Below are positions 45,722 through 57,768 of a stretch of DNA of 64,000 bases, piece by piece. Where the stretch lies: NCBI GenBank assembly GCA_012932295.1, contig JAAONU010000009.1, forward strand, positions 3,422,197 through 3,486,196. Reading direction: 5' to 3'. The translations under genes were made by a program, and so were the position numbers. The notes beneath the pieces were generated by a model. It had not been told where the DNA came from, made no database searches, and saw only the letters and a program-made list of their open reading frames with translations. Source of the DNA: Cyclina sinensis (taxonomy: Eukaryota; Mollusca; Bivalvia; Venerida; Veneridae). The number at the start of each line of letters is the position of its first letter. Position 1 is the stretch's first letter.

Positions 45722-47185
45722 ATTGTCTTAGTATCACTAATCTACTGTCCTGGTGTAGTGTGCATAAATTTTTTAGGAACATGTAAAACAATTTTTAAAC
45801 ACTTTTTTTAAAAGTCCTTCACTACACTTTCCGGTCTATACTAATCTTTTCACAGCAACACCCTTAACATGTTTGCATTAAATTTTTTCTATATTTATGA
45901 ATTCACATTTTTTCACTAATTCTATCAACCAAAGCAGCCCATCACACTGAACCTATCATATCATTAACTCTTTTTGAATTTTTCACTTTATTGCTTTTGC
46001 CTTCACAACCCTACTGCAATATATTTAGTTTTCACTGAAATTTACACAAGCCATTCACATTCATTTCTCCCCTTCTTAATTCATTTTCACACATCAGAGT
46101 TGCATTCCTATACCTTTGTTTATGATTTCATTTCTTGTGTTGTTAAAAAAATGAATTAATTTATGAAAGAAATCATAAACAAAGGTATTATAGTAATATG
46201 TCTCTTTTGTGAAACAATTGTGCACAGTCAAATTATTTCTCGTTACACGAACACGGTTATAACGTTTAAGAAGATAGATTATTATAGATGAAACTATCTT
46301 CTTGAATGACTGAACGCGAAGTTATCTACACGTGTAAAAACCGTTTATATAGAGACGTTGTAATAGTTGTTATATTGATATAATAAAACCTGATAGTCTT
46401 AATTATTATAAGACTTGTAGAAAATGAACAGAATCTCGGGGATTCAATTACAAGACTTAGTTTATCTCCGTAAATCATGTATTAATAAGTTTACTAGAAT
46501 TACTTTTTCTCTGGTTCACTATCTTTTAATTCTTTGTTAGACTGAGATCAAGTTGAAGAAGATACAAATATATACTCAAACGACATACGGTCGATATACT
46601 TTGACCCAGTAGTAAAAACAAAACACCTGTTGAAAGATACCTGTAAAAGATTAAACACGTGCGTTTTCCATGGACATAGTCAATCAAAACCTTATGTACA
46701 TAAAACAAATATATGCATATAAATTCATACAAAACATGCAAGAAAATATTTTGAAATTAGAAAAACAAATGACGGCCAGTTCAAAGCTTAAAACGACAAA
46801 GAGTTTTACACTGAAAATAAAGGTTCTAACGCAATTTAAACACGTGGCTGTCAAAATTGTCAAAAGTAGTAAACAACAAGAAAAACAGTGATACTAAAGT
46901 ATCACAGTGGACCGACGAACAGAGCTGCATGCAAATATTTTGAATAAGCTGTTTTGACTTGAGGTAGGTATATCAGTAGTTTGTTCACTTAATTTGTACT
47001 TTGTGTACACACTTCTAGAAGTAATGGCCTTCTCAACGTGGTTAAGCAGTAGAATAGCAATACTGAGAACGACAGACAGAAAGTCACTACAGCGGAACAA
47101 AAACATGTTAGGTCCACTTTGAGTGAGAATTCACTAAGAAAACGGAGTCTTTATTGGTCAGGGGATATATGCTCAGTACCAAGTG
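45722..47185. other. Non-coding stretch with a perfect hairpin
   Basis: No gene recognised. It contains the inverted repeat at 46,111-46,187. The plus-strand lysine-rich frame at 46,670-46,891 has no domain. Confidence 0.45.
46111..46187. repeat. Perfect 19-bp inverted repeat
   Basis: Arm TACCTTTGTTTATGATTTC at 46,111-46,129 and its exact complement at 46,169-46,187, with a 39-nt loop. The stem can be extended by about four pairs past one bulge. A foldback of MITE or small-RNA-precursor size. Confidence 0.6.
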
Positions 47186-47468
47186 GGAGCGGATGTGGTC
47201 CAGTGGTAACGCGCTGGGCTGGTAAAGCAGGGCTTCTGAATTCGATCCCCCGCTCCTCCACTAACATTACTAATAGTCTTTCGGATGAGACTTTAAACTG
47301 AGGTCCCATGTGTCAGTGCTATACACGGAACATGAAAAAGAACCAGGCGTGTCTCTGGAATGGGATGCTTTCTATATCTTGCACTACCCCTACAACATAA
47401 AATAACTAATCACTTCAAGGGGCACCGGTCATATGGACAACCGGTACCGATGATAAGTAAGCTCAAAT
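47186..47468 (+). mobile_element. tRNA-headed SINE, full length
   Basis: Same family as 26,244-26,530: head GGAGCGGATGTGGTCCAG, middle TCTTTCGGATGAGACTTTAA and TGTCTCTGGAATGGGATGC, 3' part CCGGTACCGATGATAA. The head carries substitutions in the anticodon stem (GGGCTGGTAAAGCAG). Target duplications unclear. Confidence 0.8.
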
Positions 47469-48884
47469 TTAATTATAATAAAAGTGCCAAGTGTTTGGAC
47501 ATAAGTAATTCGGAGATAGATCACCAAGGTGTTCGTAATATGGAAAAGAAACACGAACTAAAAGCACTGTATTTATTCAAAAATAAAGATATTTGAACAA
47601 AGATTACACACAGAAATACCTAAAAATAACAAATATTCAAACAAGTACTAAACATTTGAAACACTTTGATTTTCATAAAAAAGCAACTATCAAACAAACA
47701 TCACTCATGTGTGAAATGTGAGATGTCAAAAGTACCTATGGTACTTATAGTCTAATTTCAGATATTCTGTATGTTGGATTTATTGTACATAGGATTTGCA
47801 ATATAAAAATTATGTAAGAAAGGTTACTATCAAGCAGTTTGAAGCAATTTTATGTAAAAACGGTTTCAAATCATCTTATTTTTAATGTGAAATTACCAAA
47901 TATACATAGACAGCTACACTATACATTGGTGTAACAAAGCATTAAGATGACTATGTCATAAATGTATGTTAGGATACAGAGTTAATCCTGGTTGAAAATT
48001 TCTTTAAGCTAAGTTTGTTTGATTTTCTGATTTCATATGAAATTTTATTAAAATAGCAAAACAAAGGCAAGATATCCATAGCAAAATTATAATTTCTGTA
48101 GCTAAATTAATACAATTTTAGCAAATGGCTAAAAGTCTAATGGCAGGTGAGCCTTGAGGATATAAAAGGAAGAAAAATTTCAGTTTTTTTATAGAAATTG
48201 ATATCACCTCTAATATTTTGCCTAATTATGGAAAGAATTTACTAGGTAACAGGATCTTTGCTAACCTGTGGTAGATTTGTACTATTAAATGAGTTGCTCT
48301 CAAGGTCCTCAGAGGAACAGTGCAAATGAACAACAGAACCATGTTGATTTAACCTATAAGAAATTAACCAATATATTTACAAATTATTATTTAAAAATAT
48401 AAAAAGCAATGACACAAAATATTTACAAAAGCTGTCTGTAAGACAGGATGTTCTACTGTTAAAAAAGATGTTCAAAGTTGTTATTTATTTAACATTGTTT
48501 AAAAAAGTTATAGTTTCTATATTTCAAAATGCAGCTACAGTTATCTAACTTGTTGATTTGATGTCTTGTCAAAACAAATGCAAAACAAAAATCAGTTATG
48601 AGTTATCTAACCTGCTTCTTGATGCCCCTAGACATTTCTTTCACTTTTCAAGTAAGTATAAAACAGTTAACTGAAATATAGCACAAGAATTAACATCATG
48701 CAAATGCTAAACACAAATTTTTAAGTCCACAAAAGGCCTTAATTTGCAAAAAAAAAATCTATTCATGTGTGACATTTTTGATCTTGCAGTCTAAAGTAGC
48801 ATATTAAGCGGAAAATGTTACAGGTTACAAGGACACAAGTAACATTATGATTTCATCTTCAACTTTTTGAAGCTTTGTTCATTT
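47469..48884. other. Non-coding stretch
   Basis: AT-rich, no domain or RNA gene recognised. It may be the 3' flank of the weak host gene candidate on the minus strand. Confidence 0.4.
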
Positions 48885-49039
48885 TCAGGCAACTATTTCC
48901 AACTCCAGCTGAAAAAGAACAGCCTTTTCCAAATGTCCATTAGTACACTGGAACATAACTTCTTTGTGGCAAGTTGAGGTGCCTTCCTTGTTCTGGAACA
49001 GTTGATATTTGCCATCCACAAAACCCTTAGACCTGCACC
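48885..49039 (-). CDS. Exon-like segment, possible terminal exon of a host gene
   Basis: Follows TTATTTCTTTTTAG (a good acceptor, minus strand) and stays open to a TGA at 48,885-48,887. It encodes about 51 residues, cysteine-containing and not low-complexity (KGFVDGKYQLFQNKEG, HKEVMFQCTNGHLEK). It can follow the segment ending at 50,278 in phase (donor AAGAAG|GTACAT). No family recognised. This is one of three segments that might form a host gene; together they are only suggestive. Confidence 0.4.
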
Positions 49040-49556
49040 CTAAAAAGAAATAACGGCATAGAACAATTATTTCTTTAAATAGCACAAACTTAATTAGACA
49101 TAATCATCTGTTTTCAATCTTTAGTCATTAAGGTTTATAATATAAGCCTTAAACTTTTATCTGTTACAGTAAACGTTAACATTTGCAGGCAATCAAATGA
49201 CCAATACATTTGAAATGTGTTTGTGCACTATCTGAAAATGATGTTTCCTATGATCTCTGCCACCACTATCCAACTTTTAGTTTTAACTGTTTCTAGCTGT
49301 GTACACATGTATGAATATTTCTAATATATATCTGAATATTTCTACTATCCCCGTTGTTTTTGATTTGTAAATTGGACATAAAATAATAAAACTGAAAAGG
49401 AAAAACATTTTAAGAAGGTTTACATTTTTTATATTTACTTTCCAATATCATTACACCGACATGTTTAGCATCAGTGTATACTGTACTGAAAAGGAAGTAA
49501 CAGTTGCAAAAAGATTTGGTCCTTGAGTATGTGTTATTATGTAGTGCAATTATTAA

Positions 49557-50238
49557 GTTATGTACAGTGGAAAAAAATATCAAACTTATGTTGTTAAATA
49601 ACTATCTCAGTTAGCTATGTTACAATCAATCCATCTATATTTCAACATGAAATGACATTTTTATGACTATGTTTGACCTGACAAATGCCAGTATTAAATG
49701 TTTCAGCAAGATCAAGGTTGTCACAACATGTACCTTCTTTATTGTGCATTTTGCTTTGGAAAAAAAGTTATTAAAGGCAATAAAGTATATACAGTAACAA
49801 GTGATAGCACAGATCACAATGTCCCCCATTTGGTGCTTCCTTAAAATTTCAAACAATTAGATTTTTTAGGATAAACTTTATTTGCTAGAAGAACAAAGTT
49901 ATGTACAGTGGAAAAAAATATCAAACTTATGTTGTTAAATAACTATCTCAGTTAGCTATGTTACAATCAATCCATCTATATTTCAACATGAAATGACATT
50001 TTTATGACTATGTTTGACCTGACAAATGCCAGTATTAAATGTTTCAGCAAGATCAAGGTTGTCACAACATGTACCTTCTTTATTGTGCATTTTGCTTTGG
50101 AAAAAAAGTTATTAAATGCAATAAAGTATATACAGTAACAAGTGATAGCACAGATCACAATGTCCCCCATTTGGTGCTTCCTTAAAATTTCAAACAATTA
50201 GATTTTTTAGGATAAACTTTATTTGCTAGAAGAACAAA
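49557..50238. repeat. Near-identical 341-bp tandem duplication
   Basis: Two adjacent 341-bp units (about 49,557-49,897 and 49,898-50,238) differ at a single seen base (AAAGGCAAT versus AAATGCAAT). A minus-strand 73-residue frame appears identically in both but has no domain. The duplication is recent, or an assembly duplication, and lies in the presumed intron between the exon-like segments. Confidence 0.9.
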
Positions 50239-50277
50239 AAGTTATAATGGTTAAAAAGCTTAGAATAATTAATGTAC

Positions 50278-50416
50278 CTTCTTTCATGCAGTATAGGTAC
50301 ACAGAAACCCTGAAATATTCAGGATTGGTTGCCTTCACTTTTTCAGCTTCACTAGCAAGTATATAATTCTTGTTGAAATAAGTTTTGTGTCATCTGCATC
50401 AATACTGATTTCATCA
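50278..50416 (-). CDS. Exon-like segment of possible host gene
   Basis: Minus-strand segment bounded by TTTTCATTTGCAG (acceptor) and AAGAAG|GTACAT (donor). The second half reads well (NYILASEAEKVKATNPEYF), in phase with the exon at 49,039. The first half is open only in a different frame, so either the true acceptor is internal (near 50,370) or there is a frame break. Product unknown. Confidence 0.3.
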
Positions 50417-52163
50417 CTGCAAATGAAAATAATATTTCATATAGTTTGACACTAGAATGAAATACAAGAATAGTTCACCCTTTAATAACTTTCAATGTTG
50501 TGCGTTTTGAAGAAACAATATGCTATCACAAAAAAACGACAAAAAATGACAAAAAAAACAAACATTTAGCTTGGCAATTCTAACAAAATAACCATATAAA
50601 AAAGTTGAATGCTAACACTGGAGTTCTTTTTTCTTCTTTATATTGTGGATAACTTTCCACCAAATTATATGTAGAAAATTGCACTTAAAATATAATTCAG
50701 ATGTCAAAATGAAATAAGCATTTAATAATTTCTTTCACTCAAATTCACTACTAATCAATCTTGGTAATTACTTTCAATGAAAATGTGAAAGAATAAATTT
50801 TCTTCATTGGTTTAGACTGAACTCTAGCAGCTAATATATCTATGACTTAATGGGATCCTTTTCCTCTCAATAGATTATAAAGTTTTAAAATGGCTTGATG
50901 CTGAAACCCTTAAGCAGGTTTGAAACTTGTTATGGACGACAATGTCTACAAATAAATGTGCCACTTAATTACTAGTGAAAAAGCCAAGTATTAGCAATGC
51001 TCATTTGACCAAAAAAGTAAATGACAAAAGAAAGTAAAATGCCCATAGCACTTAATTTTACAGCTAATAATAAGTGTCATTTCTGTGTATGTTATTCAGT
51101 AAAATGCACCTACCGTATATGATTTCAAAATGTGACAAACAAATGCATAACAGTAATAATCCAATATGGCTGGCTTTTGTTGTTTACACATTTTAGTGTG
51201 CAACTTTTCAGAGATTTTCATTACCGAATGCGTATTAAAAACTTAAGAAATTCATATATCTTACAGATTTTCTTCTATTTGTAGTTTGGCATTATTTGTT
51301 AAACGATACAAAATACATGTCTGTATGTGATTATTATAACTGTCACTAAAATTTCCAATTATTTTTTAAAAATCAGGATATTCTTAAAACAAAAGTAGGT
51401 CATTAGATCAAAATAGATACAGCCCGAAAAAACATTTGAAATTTTACAATTTCCTGCGACAGATTTACTCGAAAATAATGCTCTTTTATATATAATCAGA
51501 AAAATAGAGAATAATTTTTCAATTTATTGAAAAAAATGACATAAAATGTTAAACTGTCGAGAACACATCTCTCCAGGATATGTAAACAATTTGTGAAAGG
51601 CCGTAAACATTCAAGCATGAATGTAAGTATGATCGTTTCAGCCACGAAACTACTTTGTTTGGCTGCTGCATTCTTAATAAATATCATGACTGTGTATGTT
51701 TTTAGCAAACCATATTTTTTTTTCAAAATAAGCACGTATAGTTATAATATAACTCATTCCAATTTGATTCACGATTTCGTCAAAGATGGTGGCTTATTAA
51801 CAGAGAAAAGGGTGCGCAGCGAAGAACGATAATTAAGGAACGACAACTACATGATTTTATAAAAAAGACTGTGTCTACAACTTTCTGTAACAACTGAACA
51901 ATATTTGTACTGATGCTAGGACACCTTGCGTAACCCCATGGGTCTTTTCAAACCCCGGATTAAAAATAGCGGACCGGCAAATGATCACATCCTTCGGGTT
52001 CCTTCTTATTGGTGTGAAGATCTATTTGTTCCGGTCCCGGTATTGTGAAATCAAGTTAAGTTATATATGACGCTATTAGATATGCACTGCTTATAATATA
52101 ACCGGCCGGTTTTAAATAGTTGATTCGAGCTCTTTTATTTTCATTTGTATATATGTAATATAC
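50417..52163. other. Non-coding stretch
   Basis: Presumed intron or intergenic. A plus-strand frame at 51,617-51,832 has a hydrophobic stretch (LLCLAAAFLINIMTVYVF) that could be a membrane anchor, but nothing supports a gene. Confidence 0.35.
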
Positions 52164-52298
52164 CTCTCCTTCTGGCTTGAATATTAAGGAAGGTATCCAA
52201 TCATATTTCTGTTGTTGTCTTGAAGACTCTAGTGACAGAAGATCTTCATCTTCATCAGGTCCCACATTGGACTCCAATGTTGCTGAGGCTTCAGACAT
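52164..52298 (-). CDS. Possible first coding exon of a host gene
   Basis: ATG at 52,298 followed by 45 codons (SEASATLESNVGPDEDED, then KYDWIPSLIFKPEGE) ending exactly at a GAGAG|GTATAT donor (52,164). Acidic, then a mixed fold-like segment. It is the best candidate for the 5' end of the gene whose later exons may be 50,278-50,416 and 48,885-49,039. No family recognised; missing intermediate exons cannot be excluded. Confidence 0.35.
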
Positions 52299-53031
52299 CC
52301 CTCTCAATTAAATGTGCTGACTTGTCTCAGCGGTAGGGATCCGGAATCGATTATCAAGGACTGGGGATGAACAATCTTTTGTACTGTAAGTAATACAATC
52401 CCTTTATTAATATACAGAACAAATATTATAACTGGGAAAATGGTTACATGAAACCAAAATTGCATACACGTTTAAAAATATATATCCAATAGATTTCATT
52501 AGACGGAAATATTGATAACGTCAGTAACTATAGTTTGCATTATAAAGGAATAATAGCAGAAAAGGTGAAAGGATAGATATTGTTAGTCACGTTTGTCAAC
52601 CGGTACTGTATGTTATGCCATACTGCTGCATAACCATGGTAAGTATATTGAACAGTATGATAGCTGAGGTATGACAACAGGGTAATTATAATATTCTTTT
52701 ATTAACACTGCATGTTTAAGATACTATGGAGGAACAGTATCGCACCTACGACATGTCATTGTAGAAATTTATAGATGCAGAAACCACTCTTCGTCTTCAT
52801 TTTGAGATAATTATAGCCAGCTCAAGAAGTATACTTTAGAAGCCATTGTTCTTATAATTTTTTCATAGAACACACAATGAACAATGTTACAATATACAAA
52901 ATGATATACAGCGTTTTTGCAGAGTCAGTTTTTGCTTAAGGTGGTACAGTATCTAGACAGGGAATGTTTCAAATAAACAAAATACGTTTTTAAATTAATT
53001 GACTTTTCTCTCTACAGGTTATTGATGTGTT
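52299..53031. other. Non-coding stretch before Gypsy-C
   Basis: Possible promoter side of the host gene candidate; no element or RNA gene recognised. The last four bases (TGTT, 53,028-53,031) are the left target duplication of Gypsy-C. Confidence 0.4.
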
Positions 53032-53592
53032 TGTTGCAGTTGGGTTCTAACACTCTGGGTTGGAGGTTGAATGTTCAGGGGTCTGGCCTGTAAAGGCACG
53101 CAAAGACACAAAAATAAATAAATTGTCGTAAGACATTCAGAATGACGAAGTATCGCCATCAACTATATTTATTCAAGTGCCCTTACTGTATTCCATACGC
53201 CACCAATACACATATGAGAATGAGAGAAATAAATGATACAATGAATATAATCAACAATTTACCTGTAAAGGCACGCGAAGACACAAAAATAAATAAATTG
53301 TTGTAAGACATTCAGAATGACGAAGTATCGCCATCAACTATATTTATTCAAGTGCGCATGCGTGATATGCAAGTGCGGGAACGTTAAATCCTCACGAGGC
53401 CCGTCACCAGGGTAAGTTATGCTGAGAATGAGGATGACAAATGAATGAAAATATGGGGATGGATGGGGACGTGTATAGGAGTATAGGAGATACAGTATAA
53501 TATATGATCAAGATACATACATTACAAGGTCAACATAACTAATATACAGAAGTCAGATATAAAAATGAAATGGGGTATCTGACCCTGCGACA
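53032..53592 (-). mobile_element. Gypsy-C 3' LTR
   Basis: 561 bp. It contains a ~94-bp block twice (53,087-53,180 and 53,263-53,356; landmark GACGAAGTATCGCCATCAAC). The minus-strand start TGTCGCAG directly follows the polypurine tract. Confidence 0.95.
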
Positions 53593-53606
53593 TACTCCCC
53601 CTTCAA
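53593..53606 (-). promoter_or_regulatory. Gypsy-C polypurine tract
   Basis: The minus strand reads TTGAAGGGGGAGTA immediately before the LTR start, the expected plus-strand primer. Confidence 0.8.
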
Positions 53607-54310
53607 GGGAAATGTCGTCCCGACATTTCAAATTGAAACATACCTTTAAGAGCAGTAATTTCCCTACCTACGTACAGCTGTAAAGCTTCAACTACCTATG
53701 TATTTCTACACTACTGTAATTGCTATATGCTACTGAGGGAGCGTACTTGTAAAAGTACATCTACTATAAAAGGACAAAATCAGCCTACAAGCTGTGATAA
53801 ATGTACACCCGATGCACAATCTCACAGAACATAAAATATAAACACACTGTAAAGTGTACTTCACAATAGGCGAGCTCAACCTATCTAACGTGAACAACTT
53901 GTAAATAACTGTAAGATTATCATCCTTGCAATACAATATGCATCACAAATAAGAACAAATAATTCAAATATTCAAGGGTTGCACATCAAGACCAAAATAC
54001 GTGTACATGGTCAATTCAAAATGTACACAAATATCATTCAACGTACAATCGTATATACATGGAACATCTGTCGCTGAGATAACTAATAGGAATTGGATCC
54101 CAGCAATATATGAAAAATAAAAGGCATGTACAAAGGCTAAAAGACAAATATTCAAGGCTAAATCATTGTCGGTAAAACATTTCCTGGTCACTGTAATACA
54201 CCCTGTAACAAAATTAAATATTATTCTGAGAAAAGCTAAGTAAGATGCCAATCATCTGATGCCATCCATTTAGGCTTAGCCCTAGTTCTGGTTGACCTTG
54301 GTTGGAACGG
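53607..54310. other. Gypsy-C 3' untranslated region
   Basis: Between integrase tail and polypurine tract. The minus-strand 95-residue frame at 53,964-54,251 is hydrophobic but unsupported. Confidence 0.4.
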
Positions 54311-55506
54311 CTATGCTGAAGGATTCAAAGGCCTACGAGCTGGTATCACATACTTTTTAGATGAAACAGAGTCCTTCTGTATATCAGAATTATCTGACAA
54401 AGAAACATGGTTAGAACAATGAGAAGTATTCAGTGCAGAGTTATCTGTTGAATGATCTGATGTCTGATTGTCCAACACTTGTTCTTCAGAATCTGCAATA
54501 TCAGAAGTACCTGAAACATTTGTCACAGCTGAGGCGGATTGTTTGGAAGTAGGGATTTGTAAAGGTATACCCATGAAGGGAAGAAGAGGTTACGATGTAA
54601 CAGTCTTGGTTGACTTTGGCTGTGTTCCCGTTTAACATTATACACAGGGAGATCTGGATCTGGCTGATCAACCACTACATGGACATCCTTCTCCCAACGA
54701 TCTGCAAGCTTATTCTTGCCCCTAATACCGACATTACGAACAAGAACCCTATCTCCAACTTCCAACTTTGCTTCTCTGACCCGGAGGTCATACCTCTTCT
54801 TATGTCTGAGACCTTGCTTCCTGGCTTCTCTAGAGGCAACCTTGTATGCAAACTGAAGCCTGTTCTTGAGATCAGAGACATAACTGGACTTGTCCTTGGA
54901 AAAACCGTTATCCGGCTCAATTCCCAAAACAGCATCTATGGCTAACCTAGGGTGGCGACCAAACATTAAAAAATGAGGTGTGAAACCTGTGGAGTCATGT
55001 CTGGTGGAATTAAAGGCATGGACCATGGTTGGAAGATGGGCTTTCCAGTTGGATTTCTGTTCCTCTTCAAGTGTACCAAGCATGTTGAGGAGGGTCTCGT
55101 TGAATCTTTCTGGCATCCCATTTCCCTGCGGATGGTACGGTGTGGTCCTGGTCTTTTCCACACCGGCCAGCTTGCACAGTTCACGGATAACCTCACTCTC
55201 GAAGTTCCTCCCTTGGTCACTATGAAGTCTACTGGGAAATCCGTAGTGAGAAATGAAAGAATCAAAAAGAAGTTTGGCAGTTGTACGAGCAGTTTGATTT
55301 TTTAGATGGCAAAGCCTGAGAGAACCGAGTAAAATGGTCAGTAATGATGAGGATATTCTCAAAACCTCCAGAAGACATTTCTAAAGAAAGAAAATCCATG
55401 CAGACAAGTTCCATTGGATAATGGGACTCAACAGAAACAAGCTTTGCTGCATTTCTATCCAAGGTCTTCCTGTGAATACACCGATGGCAGTTACGAATAC
55501 GGTGTT
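54311..55506 (-). pseudogene. Gypsy-C integrase core and C-terminus
   Basis: The catalytic core has all three acidic residues: Asp in CMDFLSLE (55,462-55,262 frame), Asp in LHSDQGRNFES and Glu in MPERFNE (55,362-54,523 frame). GPY-like GDRVLVRNVGIRGKNKLADR follows, then a serine/threonine-rich tail in another frame (54,574-54,311). Frame changes at about 55,500, 55,310 (beside a six-base T run) and 54,570. The zinc-binding region lies in the preceding feature. If the indels are sequence errors the enzyme would be intact. Confidence 0.85.
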
Positions 55507-56363
55507 CAAAAACTGGTCAATCTGAGGCCAATAAAACGAGACTTCAGCAGGCTGATGGTTCGATCCCGGCCCTGGTGACCAGCTTCATCGTGCAATCCAT
55601 GGAAAACCCTGTCATAGAAACACTCAGGCAAGACAAGCTGGTGGACCTCGAAACCACTCAAAGAACCCTTTCTGAAGAGGACACCATCTGTGAAAAACAA
55701 GGAGTTCCATTCTTTCAAGAACTTCCTAACAGCCGAAGGTTCGCTGGCTCGCTGACGTTCAGTCAATCTGTGACCTGCTCTGAGGATCTCAATAACTCTG
55801 GAAATGGCCGGATCCTTAGCCTGCTCGTCCTTCCAATCCACAGTCTGAAAACTGGTACCTATAGAATGAATATCTGAAGGGTTGTCTTTCAGAACCTGTT
55901 GTGCAAAAGATACACATTCAATGGCAGGCAATGACTCAGGAACAGAAGAGTGGGCCTGTAAAAGAGCCTTGATAGCATCAGAGAAGAGAACCTTATAATC
56001 ATTGTCAGGTTTCGGAAGCCTGGAAAGGACGTCAGCATCAAGATTCTGCTTTCCAGAACGATAGTGTATCTGGATGTCATAAGCAGATAAAGCCGCCAAC
56101 CATCTGTGGCTCATGGCATCTAGCTTTGCCGAAGAAAAGACATAGGTTAAAGGGTTATTGTCCGTGCGGACCATGACAGAGTTACCATAGAGATAGTCAT
56201 GAAATTTGTCGCAAATGGACCATTTCAGAGCCAGAAACTCTAACTTATGTACAGGGTAATTGCGTTCATTAGCCCCGCAACCCCCTGCTAGCGTAAGCGA
56301 CCATACGCTCCTTACCGTTATGCTCCTGGTACAAGACAGCACCCAAACCATTGCAACTAGCAT
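55506..56363 (-). pseudogene. Gypsy-C RNase H and integrase zinc domain
   Basis: The frame (285 residues) starts within RNase H (NERNYPVHKLEFLALKW, VRTDNNPLTYV, LDADVLSRL). It runs through a linker to the integrase zinc-binding part (LHDEAGHQGRDRTISLLK). It is joined to the RT frame by a shift near 56,270-56,280 in a C5 run. In Gypsy-A the same join is continuous, supporting a one- or two-base indel here. Confidence 0.85.
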
Positions 56364-57768
56364 CGACGTTCAAGATGAAAGGCTTGGAATAGTTAGCGTA
56401 GGCCAAGATGGGAGGAGAGGTCAACTTGTCAATCAAAGTTGTGAAAGCTTCTTGTTGCTTTTGACCCCAGGTCCAAGATACCGCAGGTTTAGATGTCTTG
56501 GCTTTCTTGTTGGTAGGATGACCAACTAAGAGATCGTTCAGAGGTTTGGCAATTTGGGCAAATCCAGGAACAAAACGACGATAGTAAGAAGAAAAGCTGA
56601 GAAAACTTCTAAGTTCCTTGACACAGGTGGGAACTGGCCAGTCTTTAAGGACTTTTAACTTGTCAGGGTCAGTCTCGACTCCATTCTGGCTCACTACATG
56701 ACCAAGATAATTGACCTGAGTTTGGAAGAACTCACACTTCGTCCCTTTCAGTTTTAAGCCAGCCTTTTCCAAACGTTTAAATACAGCATCGAGACGACGG
56801 AAGTGAGATTCTATAGAGTCAGAAAATATGATTATATCGTCCAGATAGATAAGGCATTCTTTGAGATGCAACTCCCCCATACAGCGCTCCATCAGGCGTT
56901 GGAAAGTGGCGGGAGCATTGGTGGGACCATAGGCCATGCGATTGCATTCAAAGAATCCTAATGGACCAACATGGAAAGCAGTTTTGCACTTGTCCTGTTC
57001 TTTCATGGCCACTTGCCAATAACCGGAACGAAGGTCAAGTTTGGAGAAGAAACGAGAACCAACTAAAGAATCAATAGTTTCCTCTATACGGGGCAAGGCA
57101 TAGGCATCTTTAACGGTCCGATTGTTAAATTTTCTGTAATCAATACAGAACCGTAAAGAGCCATCCTTTTTCCGTACTAAAACAATATTAGACGAAAATG
57201 GACTCTGAGATGGCCTAATAGCACCAGCCTCCAACATGTCTTTAAGGTGTTCTCGCACCTCTTCAAACATACCGGGTGGAATACGGCGGTATGGCTCCTT
57301 GAAAGGAATAGGGTCGGTGAGTTCGATCCCGTGCTCAACTAGGTTAGTACATCCAAGGTCAGTCGGCCCAGAAGAAAAGATATGCTTCCAGGAAGAAAGA
57401 AAGGCTCTAGCTTGGTCGATCTGTTCCTTAGAGAGAGTATCTGAAGGGATGGTGATACCAAGATCGTCAAGAGACTTGTTTTGATTATGACTTCTAGGAA
57501 TACACCCTTCCGCCGGGTCAACGGTACGCACAACCTCAACGTCCTGAAGATTACAGAGAGAAGTACGAGGAAAAATTGACAAAGGGCGTGCAGTAAGATT
57601 GCAAATACGCACAGGAATTCTTGAAAAAGAAGTGCCAGAGGATACTTTCACGAGCCTGGGACAAATGTTAAGATAAGAGGAGTCATGAGGCTCCGTAACA
57701 CCAACAGACATTTTCCCGACAGATCGAGACCTTTCCGGTAACAGTTGCTGTCTCAAATGGTTTGACAA
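56269..57768 (-). pseudogene. Gypsy-C reverse transcriptase
   Basis: A continuous 499-residue frame: a linker with RIPVRICNLTARPLSIFP (also in Gypsy-A), VEHGIELTDPIPFKEPYRR, fingers (VLVRKKDGSLRFCIDYRKFN), motif A FSKLDLRSGYWQVAM, motif B YGPTNAPATFQRLM, motif C CLIYLDDIIIFS, the connection, and the RNase H start (NVDASCNGLGAVLYQ). All catalytic aspartates are present. The upstream junction to the protease frame is a single shift near 57,730. Confidence 0.95.

Noticed and set aside
49635..50197. Two identical 73-residue proteins
   Set aside because: Identity reflects the 341-bp DNA duplication; the frame has no domain or exon signals.
51593..51832. Plus-strand frame with signal-anchor-like hydrophobic segment
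   Set aside because: Single segment, no splice partners, no recognisable downstream domain.
54610..55305. Plus-strand frames of 80-111 residues within Gypsy-C
   Set aside because: Antisense shadows of the integrase coding sequence.
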